A DNA stretch of 35,651 nucleotides from Dehalococcoidia bacterium. GTDB lineage: Bacteria > Chloroflexota > Dehalococcoidia > SM23-28-2 > RBG-16-64-32. The stretch covers positions 1 to 35,651 of the forward strand of contig JAUSFE010000105.1 of NCBI GenBank assembly GCA_030649945.1. Reading direction: 5' to 3'. Within the stretch, counting starts at the first letter, position 1. Each line of letters starts with the position of its first letter. Positions 28,441-35,651 of the stretch are shown here, in pieces. Made by a program: the position numbers and the translations under genes. Under the pieces are notes generated by a model, which was given only the letters and a program-made list of their open reading frames with translations, searched no databases and was not told the DNA's origin.

Positions 28441-28471
28441 CGGCCGAGCCAGCCGTCAGGGGGCTCGGCCG
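28441..28471 (+). terminator. GC-rich hairpin after thiolase gene
   Basis: CGGCCGAGCC (28441-28450) and GGCTCGGCCG (28462-28471) form a perfect 10-bp stem with an 11-base loop, 24 bases after the stop codon. There is no U-run, so this is a terminator-like or mRNA-end hairpin. Confidence 0.5.
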
Positions 28472-28479
28472 TCGACTAC

Positions 28480-28573
28480 GGGAGGAACATGGAACAAGAA
28501 ACAAGGCCCAGGCCACCACGCGAACTGATCCGTCCGTTCCCGTGTTCCTTGTTCCCAGTTCCCGGTTCCTCCC
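28480..28573. repeat. Imperfect inverted repeat before MBL gene
   Basis: GGGAGGAAC (28480-28488) and GTTCCTCCC (28565-28573) are perfect ends of a 94-bp segment whose arms are built from GGAAC/GTTCC words (CATGGAACAAGAAACAAGG against CCTTGTTCCCAGTTCCCGG). It ends one base before the ATG at 28575. A similar CATGGAACAAGGACCAAGG string forms the start of the ahbB gene at 5790. Confidence 0.7.
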
Positions 28574-28574
28574 G

Positions 28575-29303
28575 ATGGAACTGACCTTCCTCGGCTCCGG
28601 CAACGCCTTCGCCTCCGGCGGACGCTACTGGAGCTCTTTCCTGATCGACCGGAAGTACCAGTTCGACGCGCCGCCCACGCTGCTGCCGCACCTCAAGAAG
28701 CTTGGCGTCCCCCTGCCGGACCTGGAGGTCATATTCATCACTCACCACCACGGCGACCACTTCATGGGGCTGCCGTTCCTCCTGCTGGAGTACATCTACC
28801 TGACGCCGCGTACGAAAGACCTGTTCATCGTCGGGCCGCCGGGAGTCGAGGCCTGGACGGAGGACTTCGCCGAGCGCTGCTACCCCAACATCACGCGCGA
28901 CGCCGGGTACCGCCGGCGCTACGTGGAGGCGAGACCGGGGGAGGAGCAGAAAGCCGGGCCGCTGACCTTCCGGGCGGTTCCCATGAATCACGTCAAGGAG
29001 TCCATGGAAGCGTTCGGGTACAGCGTGCAGGTGGACGGCAAGACCATCGCCTACACCGGCGACACGATGTTCTGCGAGGAGATCTTTGAGCTGGCGGAGG
29101 GCGCGGACATCCTGGTCGCCGATTCCACTTACAGCGAGGGCAGCGGCCCCGAGCACATGGGCCTGGACGACATCCGCGTCATCCGGCAGCGTCTGTCGCC
29201 GAGGACGACGATGATCCTCACGCACCTCAACGGCGACCCCAACACGAACGGCCTGGAGAACGTCGTCACCGCCAGCGACCTCGCCACCTTCCACTTCGAC
29301 TGA
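28575..29303 (+). CDS. MBL-fold hydrolase, ribonuclease Z-like
   Basis: About 242 residues starting MELTFLGSGNAFASGGRYWS. The metallo-beta-lactamase motif is FITHHHGDHFMGLPFLLLEY (H-x-H-x-D-H at ~57-62). Later ligands are in AVPMNHVKESMEAFGYSV, IAYTGDTMFCEE and LTHLNGDP. The order and the 'GS.NA' start match RNase Z/ElaC-like hydrolases, but it lacks the length and exosite expected of a full tRNase Z, so the substrate is open. ATG 28575 is chosen over an upstream in-frame ATG at 28542 that lies in repeat DNA; the ribosome-binding site would be the repeat's own CCTCCC/GGAGG-like end and is unclear. Confidence 0.8.
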   Translation: MELTFLGSGNAFASGGRYWSSFLIDRKYQFDAPPTLLPHLKKLGVPLPDLEVIFITHHHGDHFMGLPFLLLEYIYLTPRTKDLFIVGPPGVEAWTEDFAERCYPNITRDAGYRRRYVEARPGEEQKAGPLTFRAVPMNHVKESMEAFGYSVQVDGKTIAYTGDTMFCEEIFELAEGADILVADSTYSEGSGPEHMGLDDIRVIRQRLSPRTTMILTHLNGDPNTNGLENVVTASDLATFHFD

Positions 29304-29329
29304 TGGCGATTTATATCTCGTTCAGCCAG

Positions 29330-29359
29330 CGTAGGGGCGGTTCGCGAACCGCCCCTACG
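29330..29359. repeat. Perfect 30-bp palindrome
   Basis: CGTAGGGGCGGTTCG followed by its exact reverse complement CGAACCGCCCCTACG, between the MBL and gpsA genes. Same class as 21695-21725 and 34449-34476. Confidence 0.95.
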
Positions 29360-29388
29360 ACGTTTCGCGCAACCGCCCAAGGGCCCGC

Positions 29389-30384
29389 ATGAGCCCGGAC
29401 CAGATCGCAGTCCTTGGCGCAGGCAACATGGGCACGGCCCTGGCGCAGGTGATCGCCTCGAACGGCCACCATGTCCGCGCCTGGAGCATTGAGACCGATG
29501 TCCTGGAGGAGATGCGAGACCACCGGGGCAACACCAGGTACCTGGCCGGCGTGGCGCTCCACCCCGGCATCGAGCCGGTGTGGGATTGCGCAGCGGCCGT
29601 GGCGGGCGCTGCCCTGGTCATCGTCAGCGTGCCTTCGCAGGTAGTGGGGCCGCTGGCGCGCGACATCTCGCCCCTGATCAAGCGTGGGCAGGTGGTCCTG
29701 AACGTGGCAAAGGGGCTGGAAGCGGGGACTCACCTGCGCCTGAGCCAGGTGCTGGAGCGCGAGCTGGGCAAGGCGTTCGGCAAGCGTGCCGGCAGCATGG
29801 GCGGGCCGGCCATCGCCATCGAGATGGCGCGCGGGGTGCCCATGGCGGTGATCATCGGCCTGGCGGACCGCGACTGCAGCCTGCGGGTGCAGCGCATCCT
29901 CCAGAACGAGCACCTGAAGGTGGAGACGACGGCGGACGTCTGCGGCGTGGAGCTGTGCGCGACCCTGAAGAACGTGTACGCCATGGCGCTGGGCGTCTGC
30001 GACGGCCTGGGCTACGGCACGAACACGAAGGCGTTCCTGGCAACGCTGGCGCTGGCTGAGATGCGCGAGATCTCCTTGGCGCTGGGCGGAGAGCGGGACA
30101 CGGTCTACGGACTGGCCGGCGTGGGCGACCTGCTGACGACGGGCTACAGCGAGCACAGCCGCAACCGCACGCTGGGGGAGAAGCTGGGGAGCGGCGGCGA
30201 CTGGCGGCACTTCCTGCGCAACAACACCGTCGAAGGCGTGGGGGCCTGCCGCGCGGTCAAGGAGCTGATCGCGGGCAAGGGGCTGCGGGCGCACCTGCTG
30301 GAGACGCTCTACGAAGTGCTCTTCGCGGAGCGTCCGGCGCCGGAAGCGCTCCGCCACTTCTTCCGCGAGTTCAGTTACGGGTAA
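29389..30384 (+). CDS. gpsA: NAD(P)-dependent glycerol-3-phosphate dehydrogenase
   Basis: 331 residues. The Rossmann motif AVLGAGNMGTALAQVIA is at the N-terminus, followed by LVIVSVPSQVVGPLARDI, VVLNVAKGLEAGTHLRLSQV and SMGGPAIAIEMARG. The catalytic lysine block is ELCATLKNVYAMALGVCDGL, with GLAGVGDLLTTGYSEHSRNR near the C-terminus. It reduces dihydroxyacetone phosphate to sn-glycerol-3-phosphate for phospholipid synthesis. Length and motifs are complete. The ATG at 29389 follows a 30-bp palindrome, and a Shine-Dalgarno sequence is not obvious (AAGGGCCCGC). It is convergent with sufU. Confidence 0.93.
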   Translation: MSPDQIAVLGAGNMGTALAQVIASNGHHVRAWSIETDVLEEMRDHRGNTRYLAGVALHPGIEPVWDCAAAVAGAALVIVSVPSQVVGPLARDISPLIKRGQVVLNVAKGLEAGTHLRLSQVLERELGKAFGKRAGSMGGPAIAIEMARGVPMAVIIGLADRDCSLRVQRILQNEHLKVETTADVCGVELCATLKNVYAMALGVCDGLGYGTNTKAFLATLALAEMREISLALGGERDTVYGLAGVGDLLTTGYSEHSRNRTLGEKLGSGGDWRHFLRNNTVEGVGACRAVKELIAGKGLRAHLLETLYEVLFAERPAPEALRHFFREFSYG

Positions 30385-30405
30385 CGCCCGTGGGGGCGAG
30401 ACGCC

Positions 30406-30879
30406 TCATTTGGGCTCCGCCAGGGCTTCGTCCAGCGTGTGCCAGGCCAGGGTGGCGCACTTCACGCGCACCGGGAACTTGCGCACGCCCCCCAGCGCCT
30501 CGAGGTCTCCCAGCGACTCCGGGTCGATGTCATCCGAGCCGCGCATCATGGCCGTGAAGTCCGCGATGAGGCCCCTGACTTCGGCCACCGGCTTGCCGTG
30601 GACCGCCTCCGTCATCATGGATGCGGACGACTGGCTGATGGAGCAGCCGGAGCCCATGTAGGCGATATCCTGGATGCGGCCATCGCGGACGATGACTTCG
30701 ATGGTGACCTCATCCCCGCAGAGGGGGTTCAGGCCCTCGTGGGTGGCGGTGGGCGCGGCCAGGCGCCCCTTGCGCCGGGGGTGGCGATAGTGGTCCAGGA
30801 TGATGTCCCGGTAGAGTTCATCGAGTTCGGCCTCCTGGCGGGCGTAGTCCGCCCGGCGGCCGGGGTCGTCAGCGGTCAT
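30406..30879 (-). CDS. sufU: SufU-type iron-sulfur assembly protein
   Basis: 157 residues. LDELYRDIILDHYRHPRRKG is the SufU/IscU start. The three cysteines are in NPLCGDEV, YMGSGCSISQSSASMM and RVKCATLAWHTL. The insert between the second and third cysteines is the longer SufU type (GSDDIDPESLGDLEALGGVR). SufU takes sulfur from SufS as a zinc-dependent transferase. It is the last gene of the suf operon here, but 345 bp of repeats separate it from sufS. The first 14 codons are unusual (MTADDPGRRADYAR), and part of that DNA (30853-30881) is repeated exactly at 31018-31046. Confidence 0.9.
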   Translation of the reverse strand: MTADDPGRRADYARQEAELDELYRDIILDHYRHPRRKGRLAAPTATHEGLNPLCGDEVTIEVIVRDGRIQDIAYMGSGCSISQSSASMMTEAVHGKPVAEVRGLIADFTAMMRGSDDIDPESLGDLEALGGVRKFPVRVKCATLAWHTLDEALAEPK

Positions 30880-31224
30880 GGCATCCCCTTATCCGGCCCG
30901 CAGCGGGCGGCCTGACCCACCACCCCGCCCCCGCCCAGATTCCTTCGCGAAGATGCCCTTTGCCGGCGAAGACCGTCTGCGGCGCTCAGAATGACATCGC
31001 GGGCGGGCGTACTCGAACCGGCGGCCGGGGTCGTCAGCGGTCATGGTCTTCTTGAGCGTCATTCCGATTGCAGACGTCTTCTGTCCCACCCGCCCGCCCG
31101 CGAGAGGTTATCCAGGGGACACCCCTGGACGACCCCGGCGGGGGCGGAGCCCCCAGCACTCCCGCTGTGGACCGCGGGTCCATTGTCGGAGCACTGACTT
31201 GGCAAAGAGTGGCGGTGCAGGTAC
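30880..31224. other. 345-bp sufS-sufU gap filled by repeats and a duplicated gene start
   Basis: Contains the CAGATTCCTTCGCGAAG ... GCGCTCAGAATGACA element (30950-30994) and a 29-bp exact copy of the sufU start region including its ATG (31018-31046, copy of 30853-30881). It also holds the hairpin TCCAGGGGACACCCCTGGA (31111-31129) and a GGGGGCGGAGCCCCC stem (about 31138-31154). No gene is seen. An mRNA from sufS to sufU would cross all of it. Confidence 0.75.
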
Positions 31225-32460
31225 TTATGCGGTGTCATTGCGGAAGAACTTGCGGGCGGCCTTCACCGCTTCCACCAACACATCCACTTCCTGGGGGGTG
31301 TTGTAGATGTAGAAGCTGGCGCGGGCGGTGCCGGAGACGCCCAGGCGGCGCATCAGCGGCTGCGTGCAGTGGTGTCCGGCGCGGATGGCCACGCCGTGGC
31401 GGTCCAGGACGGTGCCGATGTCGTGCGGGTGCAGGTCCGCGACGTTGAAGGAGACGACGCCTCCGCGCTGCTGGGAGTCGCGCGGGCCGTAGAGGATTAT
31501 GTCGTCCAGCTTGCCGAGCTGCTGCAACGCGTACTCCGTGATCTCCATCTCGTGCGCGCGCACCTCGTCCATGCCGATCTCGTTCAGGTAATCGATCGCG
31601 GCGCCGAAGGCGATGACGTCCGCGATGTTCGGCGTGCCGGCCTCGAACTTCCACGGTATGTCGTTCCAGGTGGCGCCCTCGAAGGTGACCTTGCGGATCA
31701 TCTCGCCGCCGCCGAGGAACGGCTCCATCTCCTCCAGCAGCTCGCGCCGGGCGTAGAGCACGCCGACGCCGGTGGGGCCCAGCATCTTGTGCGCGGAGAA
31801 GGCGTAGAAGTCGCAGTTGATGGCCTGCACGTCCACCTTCATGTGCGGGGCCGCCTGCGCCCCATCCACCAGGGACATGACGCCGTGGCGGCGCGCCTCC
31901 CCGGCCAGCTTCTCGACGGGGTTGATGGTGCCCATGGAGTTGGAGACGTGGGGCATGGCCATCATCTTCGTGCGCGCGTCGAACACGTTCTCGAGGCCGT
32001 TCAGGTCCAGGGTCTGGTCATCGCGCAGGCCGATGTAGCGCACCGTGGCGCCCTTGTCCTGGGCGAGCCGCTGCCACGGGATGAGGTTGGAGTGGTGCTC
32101 CATCTCCGTGAGCAGGATCTCGTCGCCCTCGCTGACGTTGGCGCGGCCCCAGGTGTAGGCCACCAGGTTGATCGCCTCCGTGGTGTTGCGGGTGAAGACG
32201 ATGCACTCCGGAGAAGGGGCGTTGATGAAGGCGGCGACCCTGGCGCGGGCCTCCTCGTAGGCGGCGGTGGCCTCCTCTCCCAGGCAGTGCACGGCGCGAT
32301 GGATGTTGGCGTTGTAGGTCTCGTAGTAGCGGACGAGGGCGTCGATGACCTGCCGCGGCTTTTGCGACGTGGCCGCGTTGTCCAGGTAGACCAGCGGCTT
32401 CCCGTAGACCATGCGGTCCAGGATGGGGAAGTCCTTGCGGATGCGGGCGACGTCAAGCAT
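31225..32460 (-). CDS. sufS: SufS cysteine desulfurase
   Basis: 411 residues of fold-type I PLP enzyme. The N-terminus is RKDFPILDRMVYGKPLVYLD followed by NAATSQKPRQVIDAL. LTEMEHHSNLIPWQRLA, SLVDGAQAAPHMKVDVQAI and FYAFSAHKMLGPTGVGVLYA (PLP lysine in SAHK) follow. The active-site cysteine is in VAIRAGHHCTQPLMRRLG, with the short loop typical of group II (SufS) enzymes. It supplies persulfide sulfur to SufU/SufBCD. The ATG is at 32460. The sequence GTCAAGCAT spanning this start is repeated three more times upstream (32582, 32715, 32881). Confidence 0.95.
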   Translation of the reverse strand: MLDVARIRKDFPILDRMVYGKPLVYLDNAATSQKPRQVIDALVRYYETYNANIHRAVHCLGEEATAAYEEARARVAAFINAPSPECIVFTRNTTEAINLVAYTWGRANVSEGDEILLTEMEHHSNLIPWQRLAQDKGATVRYIGLRDDQTLDLNGLENVFDARTKMMAMPHVSNSMGTINPVEKLAGEARRHGVMSLVDGAQAAPHMKVDVQAINCDFYAFSAHKMLGPTGVGVLYARRELLEEMEPFLGGGEMIRKVTFEGATWNDIPWKFEAGTPNIADVIAFGAAIDYLNEIGMDEVRAHEMEITEYALQQLGKLDDIILYGPRDSQQRGGVVSFNVADLHPHDIGTVLDRHGVAIRAGHHCTQPLMRRLGVSGTARASFYIYNTPQEVDVLVEAVKAARKFFRNDTA

Positions 32461-33020
32461 GGGGGCGACCTCGGCGGGCGAGCGGTGCCGCTGGCGCGCT
32501 CCGGCTTCGATACCTCAGCCTTCGCTGGTGACCGATCGGTCCTTCGACAGGCTCAGGACGAACGGATATGGGGCGGGCCACGTCAAGCATGGGGGCGCCT
32601 CCGGCGGGCGAGCGCCCGTACCGCGAGCGAGCTCCGGCTTCGATACCTCAGCCTGCGCTGGTGACGGACCGGTCCTTCGACAGGCTCAGGACGAACGGAT
32701 ATGGGGCGGGCGGTGTCAAGCATGGGAGTAACCTCGGATCGCAAGCCCTGAGCCACAGCTGGCACTCACCACGAGCGAGCGAATGCCCGTCACCCGCCCC
32801 ACCAGATTCCTTCGCGAAGCTGCGACGATCCGCGCTCGGCCGTGGTCAGCGCTCAGAATGACAGGGAGAGGTGCGGCGACGTCAAGCATGGGGGCGACCT
32901 CGGCGGGCGAGCGCCCGTACCGCCAGCGCGCTCCGGCTTCGATACCTCAGCCTGCGCTGGCGGCAACCCGGCCCCCTTCGGCTCCGCTCAGGACAGGCTT
33001 CGACAAGCTCAGGGTGAACG
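32451..33020. repeat. Tandem-like ~130-bp repeats carrying copies of the sufS start
   Basis: The word GTCAAGCATGGG (reverse complement of the sufS start) begins copies at 32452, 32582, 32715 and 32881. Copies one, two and four continue with GGCGGGCGAGCG, CTCCGGCTTCGATACCTCAG, CCTTCGACAGGCTCAGGAC and GAACGGAT. Copy three is truncated and followed by the CAGATTCCTTCGCGAAG ... GCTCAGAATGACA element (32803-32864). The block makes up the whole 570-bp gap between sufD and sufS; no gene is present. Apparent plus-strand ORFs with VKHGGDLGGRA-type repeats are translations of these copies. Confidence 0.9.
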
Positions 33021-33030
33021 GATGGGAGAC

Positions 33031-34395
33031 TCATGCCGGGGCCTCCACAGTGAAGCGCGGCAGCACCCGCATGGTCTTCTCCTCCAGCCAGTGGCGCAGC
33101 GGCTCCGGCTGCACTGCGTCCAGCACCTCGCTGGCGAAGCCCTTGATCAGGAACACCCGCGCCGTCTGCTCGTCCAGGCCGCGGCTGCGCATGTAGAACA
33201 GCGCCTCGTCGGCGATGGCGCCGGCGGTGGCGCCGTGGCCGCACTTCACGTCGTCAGCGTAGATCTCCAGGCTGGGCTTGCTGTCCACCTCCGCGCGGTC
33301 GGAGAGCAGCAGGTTCTTGTCCTCCTGGTAGGCGTCCGTCTTATCGGCGCCGGGCCGCACGAGCACCGTGCCGCCGAAGACTGCGCGCGACTCGTCGTCG
33401 AGGATGCCCTTGTAGTAGAGGCGGCTGGTGCAGTGCGGCTGCGCGTGGTCGATGTTGAGGTAGTTGTCGATGTGCTGGCTGCCGGTGGTGACGTAGAGCC
33501 CGCGCAGGAAGCACGATGCCCCCGGCGCATCCAGCAGCACCTGGAAGTCGTTCCGCGCCAGGGCCGGGCCGGTGGCGAAGGAGAGGGAAGCGAAGCTGCT
33601 ATCGCGATCCTGGTGTACGCGGCTGGTGCCGATGTGGTAGGCGCCAGCGTCCAGCAGCAGGCGGTAGTGGTCCACGCGGGCGCCCTCATTGAGGGCGATC
33701 TCGGTCACCGGGTCGGTGAAGCAGGGCGCGCCGTCCAGGCTGACGTAGGTCTCGATGACCGTGACCTTGCTCTGCCGTCCCGCGACGATGAGGGTTCGCG
33801 GGTAGGTTGCCATGGGCTCGCCGGCGCCGGCGGTCACGAACAAGAGGTGTATGTGGGTAGGAATCTCCTGCCCGTCCGGCACGTAGACGAACGCGCCGTC
33901 GCGCAGGAACGCGGCGTTCAGCGCCGTGAAGCCATCATGGTCGTAGCGGGCATAGCGGCCGAGGTGCTCCCTGACAAGGTCTTCGTGCGAGGCGATCGCC
34001 TCTTGCAGACTCAAGACGACCGCGCCACGCAGCCCCCCTTTGGGCTCGTGCGTGGCGGCGCTCGCAGATAGCCCCGGGGAATAGCGGCCGTTGACGAAAA
34101 CCGCCTCGTGCCAGACGGTGCACCAGGGCGCCACAGCCTCGAGGTCTTCCACCGCCGGCTCTCGGTCAGGGGGTCCGCCTGAGGCGGAGGCGAAGCGCCG
34201 TTCTGCAATCGAGCCCACGTTGGTGTACTTCCAGGGCTCGTTGCCCTTGCGGGCAGTGGGGAATCCCACCTCCTGGAAGTGGGCGAAGGCGCGGCGCCGC
34301 AGGTCGCGCAGCCACTCCGGCTGCCGGTCAAGCTCCGGGGTCAGCGCCTGGAAGTCGCTCAGGTAGGTGTCGTAGGCGGCCAATGCCTGGGTCAT
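33031..34395 (-). CDS. sufD: SufD, Fe-S cluster scaffold component
   Basis: 454 residues. The N-terminal helical part (PEWLRDLRRRAFAHFQEVGF; KGNEPWKYTNV) is followed by the beta-helix core (VTVIETYVSLDGAPCFTDPV; EGARVDHYRLLLDAGAYHIG; SKPSLEIYADDVKCGHGATA) and the C-terminal helices (RGLDEQTARVFLIKGFASEV). DDVKCGHGAT contains the conserved Cys/His of SufD proteins. It forms the SufBC2D complex. The ATG at 34395 (MTQALAAYDTYL) is preferred because homology begins there. The frame stays open upstream to 34509 through a 12-bp tandem repeat read as RDRLRDRLRDRPRDR, which would be an artefactual extension. Confidence 0.93.
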   Translation of the reverse strand: MTQALAAYDTYLSDFQALTPELDRQPEWLRDLRRRAFAHFQEVGFPTARKGNEPWKYTNVGSIAERRFASASGGPPDREPAVEDLEAVAPWCTVWHEAVFVNGRYSPGLSASAATHEPKGGLRGAVVLSLQEAIASHEDLVREHLGRYARYDHDGFTALNAAFLRDGAFVYVPDGQEIPTHIHLLFVTAGAGEPMATYPRTLIVAGRQSKVTVIETYVSLDGAPCFTDPVTEIALNEGARVDHYRLLLDAGAYHIGTSRVHQDRDSSFASLSFATGPALARNDFQVLLDAPGASCFLRGLYVTTGSQHIDNYLNIDHAQPHCTSRLYYKGILDDESRAVFGGTVLVRPGADKTDAYQEDKNLLLSDRAEVDSKPSLEIYADDVKCGHGATAGAIADEALFYMRSRGLDEQTARVFLIKGFASEVLDAVQPEPLRHWLEEKTMRVLPRFTVEAPA

Positions 34396-34401
34396 GGTCC
34401 G

Positions 34402-34476
34402 ATGCCGGTCCCGCGGGCGATCACGCAGGCGATCACGCAGGCGGTCACGGGGGCGATCACGCAGGATCGCCCCTAC
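34402..34476. repeat. 12-bp tandem repeat and GTAGGGGC hairpin between sufC and sufD
   Basis: Units CGATCACGCAGG / CGGTCACGGGGG repeat four times, and GGGGCGATC (34450-34458) pairs with GATCGCCCC (34465-34473). The hairpin's GTAGGGG end contains the sufC stop codon (TAG, 34475-34473 on the minus strand). Confidence 0.8.
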
Positions 34477-35276
34477 TTGGCCGCCGCCGCGACGGCTTCG
34501 CGCACCCACTCGTAGCCCTTGGCCTCCAGCTCCAGCGCCAGCTCGCGGCCGCCGGACTTGACGATGCGCCCGTCCATGAGGACGTGCACGTAGTCCGGGG
34601 TGATGTAGTTAAGGATGCGCTGGTAGTGCGTGACCAGGACGATCGCCTTCTGCGGGCTGCGAAAGCGGTTCACTCCCTCCGCCACGATCTTCAGCGCGTC
34701 GATGTCCAGCCCGGAGTCCGTCTCGTCCAGAAGCGCGAGTACGGGGTCCAGGACGGAGAGCTGGAGGATCTCGTTGCGCTTTTTCTCGCCGCCGGAGAAG
34801 CCCTCGTTCACGTTGCGCTTCACCAGGTCCGGTTCGAAACCCACGGCCTTCGCCTTTTCGTCCAGCAGCTTGTTGAACTCGCGGACCGCCAGCTTCGGCT
34901 CGCCGCGGTGCTGGCGGACGGCCTCCAGGGCCGTGCGCAGGAACTCGCGGTTGCGGATGCCGGGCAGCTCGACTGGGTACTGGAAGGCGAGGAAGATGCC
35001 TTTGCGGGCGCGGACGTCCGGGGCCATCTTCAGCAGGTCCTGGCCCTCGTAGGCGACAGTGCCCTCGGTGACGCGGTAGCCCGGCCGGCCGGCCAGGACG
35101 TTGGCCAGCGTGCTCTTACCGCTGCCGTTGGGGCCCATGATGGCGTGAACCTCGCCGAGGTTGACCGTGAGGTCAAGGCCCCTCAGGATCTCCGCCTCGC
35201 CCGCGGCGGCGTGGAGGTTTCGGACCTCCAGCAGCGGCCGGCTGTGGTTCTTGCCGCCCGGGCTCACCTTAGCCAA
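34473..35276 (-). CDS. sufC: SufC ATPase
   Basis: 267 residues. ABC ATPase with Walker [20 protein letters not shown]-loop [15 protein letters not shown], signature [20 protein letters not shown], Walker [21 protein letters not shown] and switch His [13 protein letters not shown]. The [10 protein letters not shown] form is specific to SufC. It drives cluster assembly in SufBC2D and has no membrane partner. The start is TTG at 35276, with GGAAGGGACCG upstream, overlapping the sufB end by 8 bp; a GTG at 35267 is the alternative. The stop codon lies in a repeat hairpin, so the last residues (AVAAAAK) may be slightly changed. Confidence 0.95.
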   Translation of the reverse strand: MAKVSPGGKNHSRPLLEVRNLHAAAGEAEILRGLDLTVNLGEVHAIMGPNGSGKSTLANVLAGRPGYRVTEGTVAYEGQDLLKMAPDVRARKGIFLAFQYPVELPGIRNREFLRTALEAVRQHRGEPKLAVREFNKLLDEKAKAVGFEPDLVKRNVNEGFSGGEKKRNEILQLSVLDPVLALLDETDSGLDIDALKIVAEGVNRFRSPQKAIVLVTHYQRILNYITPDYVHVLMDGRIVKSGGRELALELEAKGYEWVREAVAAAAK

Positions 35277-35651
35277 CGGTCCCTTCCAGACTTACCTTCA
35301 GCAGCTGCGAGGCCTCCATCGCGAACTCGAACGGCAGCTCCTGGAACACGCCCCGGCAGAAGCCGTTGATGATCATCTGCTGGGCGTTCTCCTCCGAGAT
35401 GCCGCGCTGCCGGCAGTAGAAGAGCTGGTCCTCGCCGATCTTCGACGTTGACGCCTCGTGCTCGACCTTGGCCGACGTGTTCTTGATTTCCAGATAGGGG
35501 AACGTGTGGGCGCCGCCCTTGTCCCCGATGAGCAGCGAATCGCACTGGGAGTAGTTGCGCGCGCCGGTCGCATGCTTCCCGATCTTCACCGCGCCCCGGT
35601 AGGTGTTCTGGCCGTGGCCCGCCGAGATGCCCTTGGACACGATCGTGCTGC
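35269..35651 (-). CDS. sufB: SufB, C-terminal part (cut by window end)
   Basis: 127 residues of the C-terminus, starting within the window at [20 protein letters not shown]. Conserved SufB blocks follow: [60 protein letters not shown] and [19 protein letters not shown]. The Cys in YSQCDSLL and the His/Glu of VEHEAS are those of the cluster scaffold. The rest of the gene lies beyond the window. The gene order sufB-C-D-S-U is that of Gram-positive, Thermus and Chloroflexota types. Confidence 0.95.
   Translation of the reverse strand, partial: STIVSKGISAGHGQNTYRGAVKIGKHATGARNYSQCDSLLIGDKGGAHTFPYLEIKNTSAKVEHEASTSKIGEDQLFYCRQRGISEENAQQMIINGFCRGVFQELPFEFAMEASQLLKVSLEGTVG

Noticed and set aside
31369..32664. 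Plus-strand ORF of 431 codons
   Set aside because: It is antisense to sufS and then runs through the repeated sufS-start copies; no domain is recognisable.
32449..33020. CRISPR-like periodic repeats between sufD and sufS
   Set aside because: Units are ~130 bp, only three to four copies, with no short identical repeats separated by unique spacers and no cas genes. They are tandem copies of a gene-start region with palindromic elements.
1..35651. Avoidance of CCGCGG as evidence for an active Eco29kI-type system
   Set aside because: CCGCGG is present many times (for example 105-110 and 2966-2971), so there is no visible avoidance. This neither proves nor excludes activity if the sites are methylated.

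Overview
The window is GC-rich, densely packed bacterial DNA. No rRNA, tRNA or taxonomic marker gene is present. The gene content and style fit an uncultured member of the Chloroflexota, possibly Dehalococcoidia-like: a sufB-C-D-S-U operon, a paired siroheme decarboxylase, DUF2203, DinB/SCP2 proteins, start codons close behind -10 boxes, and many small palindromic repeats. This placement is an inference.

Layout. 1-1601: a CoA-transferase fragment abuts a transposase tail, followed by an intact IF-2B-like sugar isomerase and the C-terminal remnant of an oxidoreductase. 1602-2571 is mostly repeats with one doubtful ORF. 2572-9537 (+ strand): a membrane J-like/FKBP fusion, an AidB-type acyl-CoA dehydrogenase, the AhbA/AhbB siroheme decarboxylase pair, an alpha/beta hydrolase, DUF2203, a DinB-like protein and a GDPD phosphodiesterase. 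9711-15591 (- strand): a tungstate/molybdate ABC transporter with two tandem binding proteins, then an EmrB-type exporter with its MarR regulator. 15672-17918 (+): MidA methyltransferase, peroxiredoxin and a RelBE-like toxin-antitoxin pair. 17915-18244 (-): a muconolactone-isomerase-like protein. 18384-24486 (+): a molybdenum hydroxylase operon (FAD, FeS and Mo subunits) with a HicAB toxin-antitoxin pair between the first two subunits, followed by DinB-SCP2, a MocA-like cytidylyltransferase and a cupin. 24548-26708: a small ORF, a DNA methyltransferase and a convergent Eco29kI-like GIY-YIG nuclease, together a probable type II restriction-modification unit. 26810-30384 (+): DUF35 protein plus thiolase, an MBL hydrolase and GpsA. 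30406-35651 (-): the suf operon, with sufB cut by the window end.

Connections. The oxyanion transporter, the Mo-hydroxylase and the MocA-like enzyme form a molybdenum/tungsten theme. The acyl-CoA dehydrogenase, thiolase/DUF35, CoA-transferase fragment and SCP2 protein point to acyl-CoA metabolism.

The most unusual signal is a set of short dispersed palindromic elements that also invade genes. They add in-frame peptides to the Mo-hydroxylase large subunit, the FeS subunit, MidA and the MFS exporter. They appear to supply stop codons (alpha/beta hydrolase, sufC). In the suf operon they are accompanied by duplicated copies of gene-start sequences. No clearly new defence or metabolic machine is visible; the HicAB insertion, the restriction-modification pair and the repeat/gene interplay are the best leads.
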